Origin: Bradysia coprophila
Lineage: Eukaryota; Arthropoda; Insecta; Diptera; Sciaridae
NCBI RefSeq assembly: GCF_014529535.1
Contig: NW_023503423.1
Span: forward strand, 6,930,473 to 6,994,472
Direction: 5' to 3'
DNA length: 64,000 nt
Part shown: positions 35,881 through 47,230 of the stretch, piece by piece
Position numbering within the stretch: the first letter of the stretch is position 1
Layout of the letters: every line of letters begins with the position of its first letter
Translations under genes and position numbers: made by a program
The notes under the pieces: generated by a model
The model's input: the letters and a program-made list of their open reading frames with translations, nothing else
Told to the model about the DNA's origin: nothing
The model's database searches: none

Positions 35881-37448
35881 TCCTATATTTTTCAGAAATT
35901 TCTTTGGCAATAAACTGAAGAATAAATTCTCTCTAGTTGTTACTCAATATTTTGATATTTTTTTCTGAGATAAAATTTAAACCTAACGATACGTCTGATA
36001 GCATAGAACAATGTAACGTCCTTCAAGAGCATCTTATTAAATTAAATGAACCAATAGTTTTGACAAAATTGTATATTTTTTGACAATTACATTCAATTTT
36101 CAATAAGAAAACGAACGCTAAACCAACAAACCATATTTTATTTTATTGAATGGTGTATGCTTTTGTTTACACGCGATACTCGATGAATGTGACAAAAACA
36201 TGCTAGTACGTTAGTAAACAAGCGTGACGCAAGTCCACTACTGCGAAAAAAAAATCTTAGAAATTTTGATGGAGTAAGGAACATATTTGTACACCTAAAT
36301 CAGGGCATCCGTGGGAGTACAACTAGCTATCACACGTCAAAGTCTGTTGTCGGACGAGATATCAATCAATTTTTTTTTTAGTTTTGAATGAAAAATATAG
36401 TAAAGAATGGAGGTTTGGTACAAGTATGAAAACGGTGTTCCAATGGTGGTTTTTAAATTTTGTGATTCGAGTGGATTTCTCTAGTATCTCTGAACTTCCA
36501 TCAGGTTTTCAGATGAATTTCAGATGATGGGTCCCAGATTTTGTGCTATACAAACGGCAGTCTGACGGTTCAAAGAGTAAAAGGTGACTCAAGGCCTTGT
36601 ATATTTACTTAAAAAATAACTGATATCGCTTGGAGTGACATATCCTGTGTATGAGCGCATAAATTTTAATAACGAAAATTTTACTCAAAAAAATGCATCA
36701 CAATATGAGGAAACCTTACCAATTTAAGGAAAATTATCATGTCCGGAGCGATAGCGGAGGACTTGACGCAGTCTAACTTCCAAAAAAAGAACGAAGAAAT
36801 TTTTTTGAGACGCGGCAACTATATATAGTCGAACATTTCAGTTTCTACCCTTTGGTTTATATCACCACAAAACATATTCTATCATATTCTCGCTTCAATT
36901 ACGAGCAAAACGAGCTATCACTCGACTATGTAGGTTTAAAACTGCCGGAGATACATCGTTTTGAAATTGGTCACTTTTCATACAAAATACACCAAATTGA
37001 CTTTTCCCAAACAATCAAAATCTTTCAACTTACTCTGTATGTTTCTATCTATCTATCTATCTATCGACGGTCGATCTCGGAAACTAGTCAGCCAATCTCC
37101 ATGAAATTTTGCAGAAACCTCAGGGTGGGCAAAAAAATGAAAATGTGATACGCCATTACCTCAGGAAAAACCAGAATTTTGTTTTATTGGCCTCGAAGTG
37201 GTTTCTGAGTGAGATTTTCGAGGGTCGGGAACGCGTTTTCGGCTGTAGCTTAGCTGTATTGAAACCTACTGAGGCGTGCGACCCATCAAATGAAAGGTAT
37301 TCGTAACACGATTCGAACAAAAAAAATAATTAAAAAAATCGGGGCAGATTCGTTTGAGCTAGAGTGATTAGAGTGACCAAATTTTGAGCTACTCGAGCGT
37401 AGGATGAAAGGATTAATATTTTTTTGGGTTATGAGAGATAGAGAATTA
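35881..37448. other. Gene-free region with short repeats
   Basis: AT-rich, with a TCTA microsatellite (37048-37070). 36740-36790 contains GACGCAGTCTAACTTC, resembling part of the element at 38132-38657. Open frames 36852-37306 carry no recognisable domain. Confidence 0.4.
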
Positions 37449-37712
37449 CTTTCTTCGGCAAAGTCTCAGAGTTTTACGAGTAGAACAGAGGGGCATATGT
37501 GAAAAATGTCGAAAGTTGGAAATGGGTGGGTCAATTATGTTTTTAGAGGTATTTCTTGAATGGTGTCAGATAGAGAGTTACTTTCTTCGGCAAAGTCTCA
37601 GAGTTTTACGAGTAGAACAGAGGGGCATATGTGAAAAATGTCGAAAGTTGGAAATGGGTGGGTCAATTGGGGTTTTGGAGATATTTCTAGAATGGTGGCA
37701 GATAGAGAATTA
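37449..37712. repeat. 132-bp tandem duplication
   Basis: CTTTCTTCGGCAAAGTCTCA begins at 37449 and again at 37581, and a third partial start lies at 37713 where the 18-bp array begins. The two full units are almost identical over the whole 132 bp. Confidence 0.75.
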
Positions 37713-37718
37713 CTTTCT

Positions 37719-38085
37719 TCGTCAAATTTTCGAATTTCGTCCAATTTTCGAATATTGTCAAATTTTCGATTTTCGTCAAATTTTTGAATTTCGTCAAATT
37801 TTTGAATTTCGTCAAATTTTTGAATTTCGTCAAATTTTTGAATATCGTCAAATTTTCGATTTTCGTTAAATTTTCGATTTTCGTCAAATTTTCGAATTTC
37901 GTCCAATTTTCGAATTTTGTCAAATTTCCGATTTTTGTCAAATTTTCGAATTTCGTCAAATTTTCGAATTTCGTCAAATTTCCGAATTTCGTCAAATTTT
38001 CGATTTTCGTCAAATTTTCGAATTTCGTCAAATTTTCGATTTTCGTTAAATTTTCGATTTTCGCCAAATTTCCGAATTTCTGTTA
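37719..38085. repeat. 18-bp minisatellite, about 20 units
   Basis: The unit is close to AATTTCGTCAAATTTTCG, repeated with small variations. Because 18 is a multiple of three and the unit lacks stops in several frames, long open frames appear on both strands. These encode simple NFVKFL / KFDEIQ / NLTKFE repeats and are artefacts. Confidence 0.85.
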
Positions 38086-38131
38086 TAAACTGTTATAAAA
38101 AGCAGTGTTCTAAAACTTCTAAAACGACTGA

Positions 38132-38657
38132 TATCCCAACAAAAATCTCTTCGAGAAAAGTGTGACGCAGTCTTTGAAGTACAATTTCTAAAATGAATGA
38201 TATCGCTAGAGTTGGCGCTTTCAGCTTCGTTACGCAAAAATTAAATTTTACACCCAATTTTAGTTCAAACAAGCTGGCTTAGTTTTTCTCATCATCTGCC
38301 AAATAATTTTTACCAAAAAAAAATTTGACTGGAAACAACCAAAATTTTACCAAAAAAATATGCGTCGCAAAGTGGCAAATGTTCAGGAACAGACCAGCAA
38401 GAAAATTTATCTGCCACATGCGACGACGCAGATTTTTTTGTTAAAATTTTGGTTGTTTCCATTCAAATTTTTTTTTGGTAAAAATTATTTGGCAGATGAT
38501 GAGAAAAACTAATCCAGCTTGTTTGAACTAATTGGGTGTAAAATTTAATTTTTGCGTAACAAAGCTGAAAGCGCCAACTCTAGCGATATCATTCATTTTA
38601 GAAATTGTACTTCAAAGACTGCGTCACACTTTTCTCGAAAAGATTTTTGTTGGGATA
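38132..38657. mobile_element. Long terminal-inverted-repeat element, 526 bp, non-autonomous
   Basis: TATCCCAACAAAAATCT at 38132 and AGATTTTTGTTGGGATA ending at 38657 are exact inverted ends; inverted similarity extends through most of both halves (for example GATATCGCTAGAGTTGGCGC against GCGCCAACTCTAGCGATATC). The centre (38370-38440) is unique. A diverged half-copy is at 45343-45625. No TSD longer than a possible TA was seen, so the superfamily is undecided. Confidence 0.7.
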
Positions 38658-39474
38658 AGAAATTCTAAGATTATCACCTGCCATTTGTTCCGCTTTCATT
38701 AGTCTGTTAAGTTTTTTGAGTTTGACTTTTGAGTTGCAGAATGCATCACTCCTAGCCATATCGATTATTTTGAGAGCAAAGACAGAAGGACTTGCGTCAC
38801 CTTTACCTTTAAAGGTATTTTTTACTGATTATTATATAGCCGAAAATATTGTCTCCTAAATTAATCAAATTGAACATGATGTTTTGTATGACAACAACTT
38901 CATTGAAACATTTCAATTTTTCCTATAGTCAAACCAAAGTCAACCTTCTATATTTCATGATAAATTAAAAAAAAAGAAAAGCAGAGGAAATCATTATAAC
39001 TTCTTTATTAACATAGTTTTTCAACAAAAAGACCCGTTACAAAGTGAACTGATTTTAATTAGTGACACGAAGAACGAAGTGTTAATTGCCTCGTTACCTT
39101 CGTTATTGATGCAGTGAGTAACTTTTTCCTCATTACGATTCGCGGTTTTCTTTTTTCTTATCTGCACTTTTTTTGCTACAATTAATTGTTGATTTTATTC
39201 TTCCCATGTTGCATATGGTACTGCCATGATGATGTGACCAGGCATCATCAGAATTTAAAAGTTGTGAGCAATTAGAAATTTCACACGAAAAAGTCGTGGT
39301 GGGGATTTTAGCGAAATTTCGGTCACTTTTTGATAATTTGCTATTATGAACCATTCTGCTCACTGTCAAAAAAATGGGTCTTCTCTGGCATGTACACTCT
39401 GTAATATTAGGAATTGTAGCATGATCTGGCGCGAAAGCGTGTACTGATTTATTTCGCTAAAATCCATTTGCCGT
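38658..39474. other. Gene-free stretch
   Basis: AT-rich sequence; nothing recognisable. A 78-codon frame on the minus strand (39133-39369) has no family features. Confidence 0.4.
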
Positions 39475-39998
39475 GTGGCACAGATAGATATTATACATAT
39501 TAAAATGCTATATTCATTGCTTAACCCATTCTCATTGACTCAAATAGAAACCTACTTACAACATTGATTGAATGAATTTAATAGTTTGCAATAATGTTTA
39601 GTAGAATTTTCTACTAGATTGTGCTTAGACGTCTTAGATGTTAACCTTGAAAAGCTATAAAAGTAATGTCTGAAAGAGTTTCGTCGTCAGTCACTAACTA
39701 GTGATCCTGTGGTGCATTCAGCATATATTTTTATATATGTGGCACAGATAGATATTATACATATTAAAATGCTATATTCATTGCTTAACCCATTCTCATT
39801 GACTCAAATAGAAACCTACTTACAACATTGATTGAATGAATTTAATAGTTTGCAATAATGTTTAGTAGAATTTTCTACTAGATTGTGCTTAGACGTCTTA
39901 GATGTTAACCTTGAAAAGCTATAAAAGTAATGTCTGAAAGAGTTTCGTCGTCAGTCACTAACTAGTGATCCTGTGGTGCATTCAGCATATATTTTTCG
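39475..39998 (+). repeat. 264-bp tandem duplication carrying a core promoter
   Basis: The sequence from GTGGCACAGATAGATATTAT at 39475 repeats at 39739 with a 264-bp period, and the copies look almost identical until about 39998. Each copy carries a TATA box and an initiator. The near-identity suggests a recent duplication, or an assembly duplication. Confidence 0.85.
39656..39693 (+). promoter_or_regulatory. Core promoter, upstream duplicate copy
   Basis: TATAAAAG at 39656 and initiator TCAGTC at 39687, identical in sequence and spacing to the copy 264 bp downstream. If both are active, transcripts would start about 264 bases apart. Confidence 0.5.
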
Positions 39999-40027
39999 CA
40001 TTTGTTTGGAGTGATCGTTCTCGAAAT
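39920..40027 (+). promoter_or_regulatory. Core promoter and candidate non-coding first exon
   Basis: TATAAAAG at 39920-39927 is followed 31 bases on by the insect initiator TCAGTC (39951, predicted +1 at 39953). A splice donor AAAT|GTAAGA lies at 40027/40028. The coding start of the JHBP gene at 44086 is preceded by a splice acceptor (TTATTTTCAG, ending 44072) only 13 bases upstream, which needs a 5' non-coding exon. This exon is the best candidate I see, giving a 4.0-kb intron. The link is inferred from orientation and fitting splice sites. Confidence 0.5.
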
Positions 40028-43000
40028 GTAAGATTATTATTGACTGAGTGTACTGATTATTGTTGGTGATTATATGTTTGTGAAGTGAAAAAAAAATAAA
40101 TATTTTACAACTCAAGATAATAAAAAAATATGCGTCGACTGCATACTGCATATCTCTGACATATACTGGTTGATGCTTAATTAAAATGGTAGAGGAAAAA
40201 GCTATGTCCATGAGCCCTAATAAATCGATTGTAAAATGGTCAAAGATTTCGTCAATATCGGTACAAAGTGAATAATCAACAGATTTCACACTTAACCTTG
40301 TCTCGTCCGTTGAGAATGGGAACGAGAACGTGTAAGAAAAATAATTTGCAAAAGAAACAAGAAAATTATGGACTCCGATCTGCATATATTACATGCATAA
40401 TGGATATGCACAATTTTTACATTAATTTGGAAATTCGTTTTTATCTGTTTTGCCAATAAAACCGTCAAGAACCTAAGAAATGGTATATGCAAATCGAAAT
40501 TAATAAAATTTAATTTATTGCTTGCAGTGTCAATGGCACAATAAATATTTTATTTATAATAATAAATCAGCGATCCATCATCAACAAGTTAACGATTTAT
40601 AATGATTACAATTATTTTTATTATTGATAAAAAAATGTCCAACGTTTTAACAATCTGAACGATCCCCTCCTGGAAAAGGTATGATTGTGACTTCATATAT
40701 GACGGGATGCTCGTATTATCCAGAATATTGATTTAGCGTTCTTACAAACACAAATGTCGAAACGGTGGATGTGTCACGTAATTTCGGCGATATTAAAGTT
40801 CTGAGAAAGCCCTGACTTTAACAATTACAATCCAATCAACGCTATTCATTCCACATGCACTACCAACGTTACGACATTTATCTGTATTATATATATTGTA
40901 ACGAGTAAATCGCATGTGGAATAAATAAGAAACATACCAACATGTGGTATAAGTAACGTCGATCGGATTGTAATTGTTGAAAATGTAACTTCTAGAAGAA
41001 TTCTTATATTTCTTCCACCGTAGCACATTTTTCTCAAACAGTGACTTTTCCATAAGTCTTTGACGAGAGATCTTTGCCTGCGTTTTTAACATTATAGTTT
41101 TTACAAATTTGCTTTCAATTCCCTCTCTTTTCATGTCATTTTTAGATTTCACTCCATTTTGCAGAGCTCGTCAAAACCTTTCCAACGAGCTATAAATCGA
41201 TAAACGCGGTTATTAAATTATTAAAAATTCTAAAAAATATTTGAATTCACGCCGCAAGTACGCTTCAGAATTTGAATTTCAGCTGAACCAGTGAATGAAC
41301 AAATGAACTGAAAAATAAGTTTCAACGCACTCTGATATGAAAATATCGCGACTTGTCATTTTACAACGTTGCGTATGGTTTGGTTTTCACACTTTTAATT
41401 TTGAATTTTCAGCGGACCTATGGCGTGAATTTAAAATTATTTAAAAAGTTTTAAATTTAAAAAAAATGAAAAAATCATAAAAAGTAGTAAAAAACTGTTC
41501 TTAAAATTTTTTAACAAATTTAAAACATCTAAAAAATTTCTTAAAAATTTCTTAAAAATTCTTTAAAAAAATCCTAATGAGTTTTGGATTTTAAGATCTC
41601 ATCGTTCCGTTGCACTTGGCGACAATATATTTACAAAAGAAATGCTGAATATCCGAAGTGACTACAGTGAGTAAATCTCTAAAATGTTTGATTTCAGTAT
41701 ATTTAGCTAATCCTTCTGTCACATCTTTTGACAGCTTTTTACGTTTTAGTACGTTTTCTCTCCCAGTAGCAAAAACCCAATCCCAGCAAAAAAAAGAAAC
41801 TATATCGAATGCCGCATCGAATGCATTTAGAAAAAGTTGCATTGAATGCAAACAGAATTGAATACAGACGATTCATGGATTACTTCGGGGGAAGAAACAA
41901 TTTTGAGATCTCGAAAACAAAAGTAAAATTGACAGATTTATCAACCTCAAAAATATGTTGTCGATTTATATGCATTTTTTATGCATAGCAAAAGAAGACA
42001 GGAACAAGCAACGTAATATTTGTCTTACAAGAAAGTTGAACTTTTATGTGAGACAAAATATTACGTTGCTTGATCCTGTCTTCTTTTGCTATGCATAAAA
42101 AATGCATGAGAATCGACGACATATTTTTGTGGTCGGCAATTTTGTCAATTTTTATCTATATTTTTGCATGACAAAATTAGGTTTTTTTTTTCACCGATGT
42201 TATTATAAAGATGAACATATTTGTATAAAATGATAAACATTTGGTGTGATAAAAAAGTATTTCACCGAATGTTCGTTTTCAAATGCATTTGCGGCATTCG
42301 ATATAGTTTCTTTTTTTGCTGGGATTGGGTTTTTGCTACTGGGAGAGAAAACGTACTAAAACGTAAAAAGCTGTCAAAAGATGTGACAGAAGGATTAGCT
42401 AAATATACTGAAATCAAACATTTTAGAGATTTACTCACTGTATTTCCACCCGGGTACAAATAGACATATAAACACTATTGGTTGCAAATACTTCAATGGA
42501 AATCACGAAAGAAAAACGTTATTACCATTTCTCTGGAAAAATAAGTTGGTTTTGAAGCCTGGCTTTAAACAAACGAAAATACTTCTTTGAAGCTCAGACA
42601 ATTTATTTTTCGTTCAGCAAATGGGATCACTAATACTCTATTGTACGTTATTAATTAGGCTTTTTCTTAGGCTCTGTTGTTGGACTTTAACTATACTCTT
42701 TTTCCTTTTACAAAATGTAACGAAAAGGCTAATGCAACGATTCCAGGAAATTTTCCTCTTTACAAAATGTAACTGTAATTGATCGGTCGAGATTCGAGTT
42801 TCCCTTTTAGGAAGGTCAATGTTTTGTTATAGATTAAAAAGCTGAATTCAAATCTTTATATGTCTATTTGCCCCCGGGGGCAAACAGCATCTACCAATTA
42901 ATTTGTCTCTAAGAAAATACGAAATCCTTCGCGAATTCCGTGGTATGCAAATTAATTCGCTGCCACAAAATCTGAAATAGTAATATAATCGAGTTAGGTT

Positions 43001-43797
43001 TTGTCAACATGATGTAGTTTCTAATGGAAATTAAGACGGAATAATTTAGTGATCTGTGGAGCGAGTGTCGATGAAAATGTCTTGGCTCAATTCAAGAGTT
43101 TTCCAGATGTTGAAACATTCAGCTCAACCCAAGCATACCTTTAGCTATCTTTATTCAACTCAATTCGGTATTTCCACATATTGACTTTGTAAATGTTACG
43201 AACGAATTGAGTTTAGTTACATATAAATGCCATCTTATCTCAACTTAATCAACTTAATTCATTGTTTCTACTCATTGGGGTTGGTAATATATGTAAAATG
43301 TACATCGCTTTGAATCATTTTAAATAAATTTGAAATTCCAGCAAGTCTGGGAAGCCTTTTACATTTTTATTTGTAAAAACAGCCTTTTGCGAATTTTACA
43401 GGCCGTTCTAGATTATCCCGAAGGGATCATTGCAGACAGCGAGTTTATTGAAATGATATTATTGAGAAATTAGACTTTCTGACGACATGGTTAGGGTAAT
43501 TTTGCTTAGTCTAAAATTGTAAGGACAGTCACGTTTTCAACCGTGTAATGTTATTTGTGGACAATCCCTTAATTGATATTTGCTTCTCGTTTCTTCAGAA
43601 AGTAGTCTTTTCCTCGGAAAATCTCCGTTATAAAAATAACAGCTATTTCGCTGTTTTGGTTGTTTCTTCAAGAAGTTCTCTAGTTTCTTCAGAAAGTCGT
43701 TGAAGTGCGATTGATTTGAGTATAATCTCGGACTTTCAATTTATATAATAAAAGTAAACAGCAGCCTGAGGGGCAGATAAAATATACGTGACTATTC
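40028..43797. other. Probable 5' UTR intron of JHBP gene 3, or intergenic DNA
   Basis: It contains the nested palindrome 41663-42442 and a low-complexity AT tract (about 41420-41580, TTAAAAATT repeats). Apart from the open frames inside the palindrome there is no supportable coding sequence. Confidence 0.4.
41663..42442. repeat. Large nested palindrome with near-identical arms
   Basis: The outer arms (41663-about 41828 and about 42279-42442) are inverted copies differing mainly by a 4-base insertion and T-run length. An inner inverted repeat (about 41925-42030 and 42050-42162, around TTTTGCTATGCATAAAAAATGCAT) sits between them. Read outward-facing, both outer arms encode the same peptide (CWDWVFATGRENVLKRKK, then LSKDVTEGLAKYTEIKHFRD), on the minus strand at left and the plus strand at right. 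I do not recognise the peptide. A DNA element, or a duplicated gene fragment inverted around a MITE, are both possible. Confidence 0.7.
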
Positions 43798-43999
43798 ACA
43801 GGCGCCTGTCAATAGCCAAATTATTATTAAAGAAACTATTGGCAAACGCCTGCCAGTAGCATCTTCAAAATGCTATTGGCAGGCGAACTTGCCTGCGAAT
43901 AGTGTTTTCCTCTTTACAGAGACTATTGGCAGGCGCCTGTCAATAGCATTTTTCGTTTCACAAAGACTATTCGCAGGCGAAATGACGTGCCAATAGCAT
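43798..43999. repeat. Array of about five short GC-rich palindromes
   Basis: Motifs built on CTATTGGCAGGCGCCTGTCAATAG occur at about 43798, 43840, 43870, 43921 and 43965. Each is a 17-31 bp perfect or imperfect palindrome, separated by 15-30 bp of AT-rich spacer. The array ends about 75 bp before the splice acceptor of the JHBP gene at 44086. It could be an element remnant or a protein-binding array. Confidence 0.6.
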
Positions 44000-44085
44000 G
44001 TAAAATATAAATTGTACAATGTCACTCGAAGTTTTCTTGAGTACTTATAACATGCGTAATATTTATTTTCAGATCATTCGCAGCA

Positions 44086-45107
44086 ATGTTTGGAAAAAGC
44101 ATAATTTTGTATTTGGCTGTCATCATTACAACCAGTTATGGGCTAGACGGATTACGTAAGTCATCTGTGGATTTTTAACGATCACGAACTATAAAACAAA
44201 CTTCATTTGCATAATAAAACAGCGGAATACATTCACGTTTGCCCCAAAAATGAGGAAGCCGTTCAATGTATTATTGATAACGTTGAACGTATCAGACCGT
44301 ACGCTGTAAATGGTATACCTGAATTGGACATTCCAGGCATTGATCCGTTGCATTTAGGTGATTTGTTGGTATCGGAAAAGACGAATAACAACGGTATTAC
44401 AATTACTGCAAAAAATTTGAAAGCGTATGGTCCGTCAGCTTTCAAAGTGAAGAAACTTAAGTGAGTAAAAAATTGTGGCGGATTGAAGTTCTATCATACC
44501 ACAAATTTAAATACATTTTATCTGCAGCATTGTCCGTTGGGGTGAGGAGTACCATTTCGATATATTCATTCCGCATGTTTACGTTGAGGGCACTTACAGC
44601 GTAGACGGGCAAGTTTTATTACTACCCATCAAGGGATCCGGAAAATTCACAGGCAATTTCAGTAAGTGTTCGAAGACTAATTTCGAAATTTTGTTCTTGT
44701 GAATTTATTTTTCCAAAATTGTATCTAATTACAGCTACAACCAGCGGTAGCGTAAAGGTCGTTCTATCGAAATATTCGTCCAGTGAAATCGTTAAGATTC
44801 AAAAAATTGATATCAAAATCAAATTGGGAAGTGGCAGCATAAAATTGAGAAATTTGTTCAATGGAGATAAGGTCTTAGGTAAGGTCCATTCAGTGGATTA
44901 AAAAAAAGAATCGGAAAATGCGGATTTCTCAAACGAAACATTTTAGGTGAGGCAGTAAACGATGTCATCAACGACAATTTCGATTTGCTAAGCAAAGACA
45001 TTGTGCCGCTGGTTGAAAGAGCACTGCAAAAAACTTTTAAGAAACTCACAAATAAAATTAGTAACCGTTATACACACGCACAGCTATTTCCGACAGCACC
45101 AGCGTAG
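44086..45107 (+). CDS. takeout/JHBP-family secreted ligand-binding protein, gene 3
   Basis: Exons 44086-44155, 44223-44460, 44528-44661, 44735-44878 and 44947-45107 encode 248 residues. The leader is MFGKSIILYLAVIITTSYG. The cysteine pair is in YIHVC..EEAVQCI, and the C-terminal half has the family hallmark NLFNGDKVLGE. Compared with the genes at 1923 and 27080, exons 2 and 3 are fused, so one intron has been lost. Two oddities stand out. The N-glycosylation sequon that all five other genes keep before the next intron is replaced by SAFKV. The C-terminus runs on as NRYTHAQLFPTAPA instead of ending in the usual short hydrophobic tail. The acceptor 13 bases before the ATG implies a non-coding first exon. 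AATAAA at 45187. Confidence 0.88.
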
Positions 45108-45342
45108 GTATTATTAAAATTGAGACTGACACAGTTGGTAGTTTGTGAGTTAAGCATAAGAAGTTTCGAAACATTTATTGGAGGTAAATAAACTTACTAC
45201 AACCTTTCCTTAGCATTTTTAATGAGACATACGAATATTAGGAATAGGATAATGGGACTATTGTGAGTACTCACCACGTTAGTAATTCTAATAAAACGAG
45301 ACCTTGCAATCTATCGTATTCTATAATACACTTTAGGCTCTA

Positions 45343-45625
45343 GTCATGATCCCGGCAAAAACTCTTTCAGAGCAAAGTTGGACTCAGTCTACAGTCAATA
45401 TGTGTGATAACTTCTAAAACAAGTGATATCGCTAGAGGTGACGTTGTCAGCGTCGTTACGCAAAATTGAATTTCACAGCCAATTATGAAATTAGCTGGCC
45501 TAGTTTTCCAAACCATTCGACAATCAATTTTTTCAGAAAAAATTTGAACCATAACAGAATTTTGACTGAAAAATTGTCAACAAAAAATTTACCAAAAAAA
45601 TTCTGCGTCGCATGTGGCAGATTAA
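45343..45625. repeat. Diverged half-copy of the 38132 element
   Basis: Similar in order to the left half of 38132-38657: a GACTCAGTCT block, AGTGATATCGCTAGAGGTGAC, GTCGTTACGCAAAA, and TTCTGCGTCGCATGTGGCAG. The right half is missing. Confidence 0.55.
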
Positions 45626-45704
45626 AGTTCTTTAAGGTTTGTCCGTGAGCATCTGCACTTTCCAAAAAAGTCCAAAAAGAAATTGTCACGAAAAAAAATT
45701 GTCC

Positions 45705-46643
45705 ATATAGCTACAAACTGACTATATATAGGTCCATATAGCTATTAACTAACCATATATACGAACTATATATATGTCCATATAGCTATATAAGAACTAT
45801 ATATCGGTCCATATAGCTATATAAGAACTATATATCGGTCCACATAGCTATATACTAACTATATATTGGTCCATATAGCTATATAAGAACTATATATAGG
45901 TACATATAGCTATATAAGAACTATATATAGGTCCACATAGCTATATACTAACTATATACGGCCTGTTAGTTGGTCATTAAACGTGAAAAAATAAAAAAAT
46001 AAAATAAAATAAAAATATATATAGAACCATATAGCTATATACTAACTAGAGGTGTGCGCCGGTAACTTTTCCTTCGATCGGCGTAACCGTCGGCGTTGGG
46101 TCTAAATGGCTACCCAGAGCGATGAGCTGTTCAGAGGAAAATAGGTAATACACCAAACAATCAGATTCCTCAGTTTAAATAAGTCGGCGTGAAGAAAATT
46201 TAAGGGCTATAGCGATTACGCCGACAATTTTTTGACTTTTTACGGAAACGCTTAAAAATTGTCGGCGTAATTGCTATAGCCCTCAAATTTTCTTCACGCC
46301 GACTTATTTAAACTGAGGAATCTGATTCTTTGGTCTATTACCTAATTTCCTCTGAAGAGCTGATTGCTCTAGGTAGTTATTTAGTACAAACGCCGACGAT
46401 TACGCCGATCAAAGGAAAAGTGACCGGCGCACACCTCTAATACTAACTATATACATGTTCATATAGCTATATAGTAACTGTACATAGGTCCATATAGCTA
46501 TATACTAACTAAATATAGCTATATCCTACATATATATACGTCAATTGAAGAAATTGGATTTGAATTGTTCACTATCAAGAAAAAATCGAGATTACATTAG
46601 GTACTCTCACACATAATTTTAATATACGTCAATATAGTTATAT

Positions 46644-46683
<40 letters not shown>

Positions 46684-46720
46684 AATATAGCTATATACTA
46701 ACTATATATAGGTATATGTA
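45705..46720. repeat. 31-bp AT-rich satellite array, interrupted by a MITE
   Basis: The unit is close to GTCCATATAGCTATATAAGA plus ACTATATATCG, with the palindrome TATAGCTATA in each. At least ten recognisable units lie on either side of the hAT MITE at 46047-46439, whose insertion split the array. A long TA run is at 46650-46680. Confidence 0.8.
46047..46439. mobile_element. Palindromic hAT-type MITE, 393 bp, copy 2
   Basis: TAGAGGTGTGCGCC ... GGCGCACACCTCTA, flanked by perfect 8-bp repeats ATACTAAC (46039-46046, 46440-46447). It has the same length as the copy at 18433-18825, is almost identical to it, and lies in the opposite orientation. It is inserted in the 31-bp satellite. Confidence 0.9.
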
Positions 46721-46744
46721 CTGACTATACAAATGACCGTTATT

Positions 46745-46930
46745 TAAACCATAAAAGTGAACAAATTTTGACGGCTGTCCAACCAATACACTGAAAGTGA
46801 CCAAATTTTGACGGCTGCCCAAGCTATACCTTAAAAGTGACCAAATTTTTCCACCTGCTCATCATACACCGAAAGTGACCAAATTTTTCCAGCTGCCCAA
46901 CATACCCCAAAAGTGACCAAATTTTTCTAA
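46745..46930. repeat. Tandem repeat of about 45 bp, four to five units
   Basis: AAAGTGACCAAATTTTNNC followed by GCTGCCCAA and an ACACC-like spacer repeats from about 46757 to 46925, with sequence drift and a shortening period. Confidence 0.7.
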
Positions 46931-47029
46931 TTTCCCACCATGTGTACCGTAATATTCAAAAACTTTAAATTTTGCTACGAAATTACAACCAACTTCACAA
47001 CAATTTCAAAGTGCATGTTTTCGGGTTTC

Positions 47030-47230
47030 AATCAACTCTCGCTATCCACACAAGCATCGATGAATTGGCAAAAAAATATTTTTGGTTTCTAGGGACCAAT
47101 ACCTATTGAGGCATATATAAAAAAGCCCACTGGAAAATGGGTTCGATTTCAGCAGGTCGCTTTTCAAAAGGATCTCTCAATACACATTGGTTTCGGTAGA
47201 CCGTTCTTTCAAGAGAATCTTTCAAGACGA
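47030..47230. repeat. Diverged half-copy of the 8160-8870 element
   Basis: TTTGGTTTCTAGGGACCAAT, a CACTGGAAAATGGGTTCGAT block and TTTCAAAAGGATC follow the order seen at 8730-8845. Confidence 0.5.

Noticed and set aside
37516-38165. Five overlapping open frames of 82-126 codons on both strands
   Set aside because: All are produced by the 18-bp minisatellite, whose period is a multiple of three and which lacks stops; the peptides are simple hexamer repeats.
43798-43999. CRISPR-like repeat-spacer array
   Set aside because: Units are imperfect palindromes of varying length in an insect genome, with no regular unique spacers or cas genes.
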